From the NCBI GenBank assembly GCA_018716795.1, contig DVJK01000113.1:1-9143 (forward strand): DNA of 9,143 nucleotides. The letters run 5' to 3'. The notes beneath the pieces are model-generated. The model had not been told where the DNA came from, made no database searches, and worked only from the letters and a program-made list of their open reading frames with translations. A program made the position numbers and the translations under genes. Origin of the DNA: Candidatus Scatomorpha merdipullorum (GTDB taxonomy: Bacteria > Bacillota > Clostridia > Oscillospirales > Oscillospiraceae). This document shows, piece by piece, positions 7,163 to 9,143 of the stretch. The first letter of the stretch is position 1. Each line of letters begins with the position of its first letter.

Positions 7163-7561
7163 TCAGAAAAGCAGCAGCGCCGCGAGGACAATGAGCAGCT
7201 GCGTGTCGCCGCTCTCGCGGTACATGAGGTAGACGACGGCCAGGAGCAGCAAATCCTCGCTGTCCAGGCCGCCGAGGCGGCGGTTCAGGTTCCCGCCGAG
7301 GCCGCCCAGAAGCGCTTCAAGCCCCGCGAACGGGCTTCCTCCCCGCCCCGGCGGCCTCGCCGGGGCGGAGCTTTCGCTTCGCCTCGGGGCGGCCGGCTTC
7401 GGCGGCGTATGTATCTCCCGCACCGGCCCGCTCTCCGGTTCCGCCGGGCGAGGCGGGAGCTCCTCCGCCTTTTTCGGCGGCCTCCGGGGCGGCTCACCCG
7501 GCTCGGGCAGGCTCACATAGCGCCCGGTCAGGGCGTTGTAGCGGTTATACAGGCTCCTCAC
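7163..7561 (-). CDS. Small Pro-rich protein with hydrophobic C-terminus, unknown function
   Basis: About 132 aa, third gene of a three-gene - strand cassette. The start (V/M)RSLYNRYNALTGRY is followed by a long Pro/Arg/Glu-rich linker (about residues 18-75), a Gly/Leu stretch, and a C-terminal tail of two short hydrophobic runs (LLLLAVVYLMY and LLIVLAALLLF) split by RESGDTQ. It could be a membrane hairpin or an amphipathic self-assembling segment. The start is uncertain. GTG 7561 is preferred because it overlaps the end of the preceding gene by 17 nt, as in coupled genes, but its ribosome site is poor: the GGAGGTGAG at this place spans the GTG itself, and would suit a rare CTG start four codons later. 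Longer versions from TTG at 7633 lie wholly inside the previous gene. I do not recognise a named family. Confidence 0.7.
   Translation of the reverse strand: MRSLYNRYNALTGRYVSLPEPGEPPRRPPKKAEELPPRPAEPESGPVREIHTPPKPAAPRRSESSAPARPPGRGGSPFAGLEALLGGLGGNLNRRLGGLDSEDLLLLAVVYLMYRESGDTQLLIVLAALLLF
7343..7368. repeat. Intragenic perfect inverted repeat (11-bp arms)
   Basis: CCGCCCCGGCG (7343-7353) and CGCCGGGGCGG (7358-7368) form an all-GC-rich hairpin with a 4-nt GCCT loop inside the Pro-rich linker codons of the small gene. No T-run follows on either strand. It may simply reflect Pro/Ala/Gly codons in high-GC DNA. Confidence 0.55.
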
Positions 7562-7871
7562 CTCCAAGCGCGCCCAGCTCGCCCGCGAGGGAGGCCAGCG
7601 AGGCCAGCCGCGCAAGCCTGAGCGCGCGGTCAAGCCTGCGCCGCCTCTCGGCGGACAAGAACGGGCGCAGCGCGTCGAGCAGCGCGGCCTCGTCGGCGTT
7701 CAGCGCCTTGCCGCGCAGGAGCTTAACCGCCCGGCGCACCAGGCCCTCGTCCGCCTCCGGGGCCTCGCCCTTCCCCTCGCCGCCCATGAGCGACTTGGCC
7801 ATCTCGGCTATGCGCCCCATGGCGTCCGGGTCGGAGAGTATGGAATTGAGCTTATCCTCCAGGCCGTCCAC
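7545..7871 (-). CDS. Small helical protein of unknown function
   Basis: A 108-aa protein, second gene of the - strand cassette. The N-terminus (DGLEDKLNSILSDPDAMGRI, then AEMAKSLMGG) looks like two helices around an SDPDA turn. An acidic Gly-rich linker follows, then a helical part containing LNADEAALLDALRPFLSAER and a basic, Ala/Leu-rich amphipathic helix (RRRLDRALRLARLASLASLAG). No signal peptide, membrane segment or catalytic motif is seen. The start is GTG 7871, with GGGAGG on the - strand 6 nt upstream. It begins 19 nt after the 76-aa gene and its end overlaps the third gene, so the three are most likely one operon. I have an impression of similar unannotated proteins in Clostridia genomes but cannot name a family. 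Confidence 0.8.
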   Translation of the reverse strand: MDGLEDKLNSILSDPDAMGRIAEMAKSLMGGEGKGEAPEADEGLVRRAVKLLRGKALNADEAALLDALRPFLSAERRRRLDRALRLARLASLASLAGELGALGGEEPV

Positions 7872-7890
7872 GCGCCGCGCCTCCCTTCCG

Positions 7891-8121
7891 CTATTTCATG
7901 GCCTCGCCGAGCATCTGCGCGAGCTTTTTCCCCTCGTCGGTGGCCAGCACGCGGCGGAGGATGTCCTTCATGGCCGCGGCGTCGCCGCTGCCGGCGGCCC
8001 TTATGAGCTCGGCCTCGGAGAACATGCCCTCGAGCGCGCGGGCCGCGTCCGTGGCGCCCAGCGCGCCGAGCTTGGCGCGCGTCGCCTCGTCGAGACCGGC
8101 GGCAAAACTGTTGACGTCCAT
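7891..8121 (-). CDS. Small helical protein of unknown function, first gene of cassette
   Basis: A 76-aa protein, Ala/Leu/Glu-rich and predicted all-helical, with no membrane segment or Cys. Its C-terminal block (DILRRVLATDEGKKLAQM, then LGEAMK) resembles the N-terminal block of the next gene (KLNSILSDPDAMGRIAEM), sharing the pattern L-x-x-[VI]-L-[AS], then an acidic turn, then [LI]-A-[QE]-M. The start is ATG 8121 with GGAGGGG on the - strand, 6 nt upstream. It heads the - strand cassette and diverges from the metallophosphoesterase across a 54-bp gap. Function unknown. Confidence 0.8.
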   Translation of the reverse strand: MDVNSFAAGLDEATRAKLGALGATDAARALEGMFSEAELIRAAGSGDAAAMKDILRRVLATDEGKKLAQMLGEAMK

Positions 8122-8148
8122 TCAAATCCCCTCCGCGGGCAGTATATT
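8121..8148 (+). promoter_or_regulatory. Candidate promoter of the metallophosphoesterase gene
   Basis: TTCAAA (8121-8126) and TATATT (8143-8148), 16 nt apart, match the sigma-A consensus at 4/6 and 5/6 positions. The ribosome site AGGAGGT (8161-8167) lies just downstream. On the opposite strand TATACT (complement of 8141-8146) overlaps this -10 and could serve the small-gene cassette, but no good -35 is seen for it. Confidence 0.5.
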
Positions 8149-8175
8149 CCCACTCGGTTCAGGAGGTGCGCGTCC

Positions 8176-8664
8176 ATGCGCCTTGTCGTTTTTTCGGATA
8201 CCCACGGCCGCGTTCAGCTGCTGCCTCAGTGCGTGCGCCGCACGAGTCCGGACATCCTCGTCCACCTCGGCGACCACTTCCGCGACGCGGACATACTCTC
8301 GCGGGAGTTCCCCGAAATCCCGCTGTACGTCCTGCCCGGCAACTGCGACTTCATGAGCCGCGCCGAGCCGGACACGCTGGAGTTCTTCGCCGGGCAGGTG
8401 AAGGTCTTCGCCACGCACGGGCACCGCTACGGCGTCAAGTCCACGATGGACTCGCTGCTGAACAGCGCCCACTTCTCCGGGGCGCAGCTCGTCCTCTACG
8501 GGCACACGCATATCGCGCGCATAGACTACGTCTCGGGCATGACCGTCGTGAACCCCGGCTCCTCCGGCCTCGGCGGCGAGCCGAGCTTCGCGCAGATAGA
8601 CATACGCGAGGACAAAATAGCCGCAAAAATCCTGCCCGTCAGCCCAAAGGACCCGTATATGTGA
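8176..8664 (+). CDS. YfcE/YsnB-type metallophosphoesterase
   Basis: A 162-aa single-domain calcineurin-like phosphoesterase, probably cytosolic and using two metal ions such as Mn2+. All five metal-binding blocks are present in order: SDTHG (D8, H10), HLGDHF (D33), LPGNCD (N56), ATHGH (H81) and YGHTH (H110, H112). NPGSSG (126-131) follows, as in the MJ0936/YfcE group, whose members hydrolyse phosphodiester model substrates; the natural substrate is not known. Length is typical (155-185). The start is ATG 8176 with AGGAGGT at 8161-8167. It is a single-gene unit that ends at the terminator: the last base of the TGA stop is the first A of the terminator's A-run. In many Firmicutes this gene follows rdgB; here its neighbour is the small-protein cassette. 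Confidence 0.93.
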   Translation: MRLVVFSDTHGRVQLLPQCVRRTSPDILVHLGDHFRDADILSREFPEIPLYVLPGNCDFMSRAEPDTLEFFAGQVKVFATHGHRYGVKSTMDSLLNSAHFSGAQLVLYGHTHIARIDYVSGMTVVNPGSSGLGGEPSFAQIDIREDKIAAKILPVSPKDPYM

Positions 8665-9143
8665 AAAAAGCGCCCCGCGTGGGGCGCTTTTTTTTCCCTT
8701 TTTCCGAAGAAATCCCGGCTCTGCAGGTATCCGTTCACGGCCAGGAATATCAGCGCGGCCGCGGCAAGGGCCACGGCGGAGCCGACAATGAGCGACTTCA
8801 CGTCGAGCGTGAGCGCAAAGGCCACCAACGCCGTGATGGCCGCCGCCAGAAGGCTGAGCAGCACCTCGCCGCGCAGCACGATGCGCTGCCTGTACCGGGC
8901 GGCGGAGCCGTCGTCCTCCATGTCGCCCAGGGCGGACATGGCCTGGATGAAACCGACGAGCAGGGCTATGGCTCCGGCGGCGCAGACCGCGGCGCAGATT
9001 ACCGACGTCACAACTATCTGACGGTGCGTGTAAACCGGTACGAACAGGAGAATGAGGCCCGCGGCGACGGCGGTCAGCGACGCGCCGGAGATGATTATGC
9101 AGTAAATATTGAAGCGGCGCAGGACGGAGTCCAGCAGCCATTT
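8526..9143 (-). CDS. Four-helix membrane protein, 5'-partial, with no stop before the terminator
   Basis: The frame enters from the right edge (first full codon 9143-9141, start outside the window). It shows four hydrophobic helices at about visible residues 14-37, 44-69, 93-113 and 117-136. A charged loop (DMEDDGSAARYRQR) lies between helices 2 and 3, so it is an integral membrane protein of unknown family. The plausible protein ends near residue 146 (LQSRDFF), just before an A-rich stretch and the terminator, but no stop is there. The frame continues through the terminator and 139 bp antisense into the phosphoesterase gene, to TAG at 8526-8528, and that tail (from 8705 downward) is unlikely to be real coding sequence. 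A lost stop codon, an indel or a sequencing error is possible: GGA at 8705-8703 is one substitution from TGA. The true functional end is probably about 8703. Confidence 0.65.
   Translation of the reverse strand, partial: KWLLDSVLRRFNIYCIIISGASLTAVAAGLILLFVPVYTHRQIVVTSVICAAVCAAGAIALLVGFIQAMSALGDMEDDGSAARYRQRIVLRGEVLLSLLAAAITALVAFALTLDVKSLIVGSAVALAAAALIFLAVNGYLQSRDFFGKREKKAPHAGRFFHIYGSFGLTGRIFAAILSSRMSICAKLGSPPRPEEPGFTTVMPET
8664..8695. terminator. Strong bidirectional intrinsic terminator
   Basis: GCGCCCC (8670-8676) and GGGGCGC (8681-8687) form a perfect 7-bp GC stem with a GCGT loop, flanked by A6 on the left (8664-8669) and T8 on the right (8688-8695), which lengthen the stem. It is an excellent terminator on + for the phosphoesterase. 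On - the U6 tail also makes it functional, so it should end transcripts of the gene entering from the right. Confidence 0.93.

Noticed and set aside
7409..7621. 70-aa open frame on + across the cassette
   Set aside because: Basic Arg/Pro/Ala-rich chance frame antisense to two - strand genes that fit the operon spacing.
8122..9141. 339-aa open frame on - at the right end
   Set aside because: Arg/His/Gly-rich with no hydrophobic pattern. The neighbouring frame on the same strand has four clear membrane helices, so this one is out of frame, and its tail is antisense to the phosphoesterase.
1..9143. CRISPR arrays, tRNA/rRNA genes, IS elements, integrase or attachment sites
   Set aside because: No regularly spaced direct repeats, no tRNA cloverleaf, and no transposase or integrase motifs were found; the window looks like core chromosome.

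Overview
The window is GC-rich (by eye above 60 %), densely packed bacterial DNA. Good Shine-Dalgarno sites (AAGGAGG, GGAGG), intrinsic terminators, GTG starts and a TagO plus UDP-GlcNAc 2-epimerase pair of the kind that starts wall-teichoic-acid or other undecaprenyl-linked glycan synthesis point to a Gram-positive. The protein style suggests a high-GC gut Clostridia member (Oscillospiraceae-like); this placement is inference, not proof.

Layout. (1) The last codons of a gene entering from the left (1-55, +) and gltX (147-1634, -) converge on a bidirectional terminator with a perfect 28-nt palindrome (71-98). (2) gltX and a PLP-dependent aminotransferase (1777-2970, +) diverge from a compact region in which two good sigma-A-type promoters stand back to back, their -35 boxes 6 bp apart. 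(3) The + strand continues with trpS (3081-4121), a tagO-type polyprenyl-phosphate GlcNAc-1-P transferase (4179-5309), wecB/mnaA (5302-6447) and a membrane-anchored protein of unknown function (6444-7160). The last three overlap by 8 and 4 nt, so they are very likely one translationally coupled unit. (4) On the - strand, 8121 down to 7163, lie three small genes of unknown function (76, 108 and about 132 aa), arranged as an operon whose last stop is 2 bp from the stop of the convergent + strand gene. (5) A YfcE/YsnB-type metallophosphoesterase (8176-8664, +) diverges from that operon and ends in a strong terminator. (6) A partial four-helix membrane protein enters from the right (-); its frame has no stop before the terminator and runs on antisense into the phosphoesterase gene.

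Functionally the window holds two translation enzymes (GluRS, TrpRS), an amino-acid aminotransferase, and an envelope-glycan module in which TagO loads GlcNAc-1-P on the lipid carrier and MnaA supplies UDP-ManNAc for the next step. The least explained parts are the three-gene small-protein cassette and the terminator-crossing frame at the right end. I saw no tRNA, rRNA, CRISPR array, IS element or T-box, and no gap longer than 300 bases without a gene.
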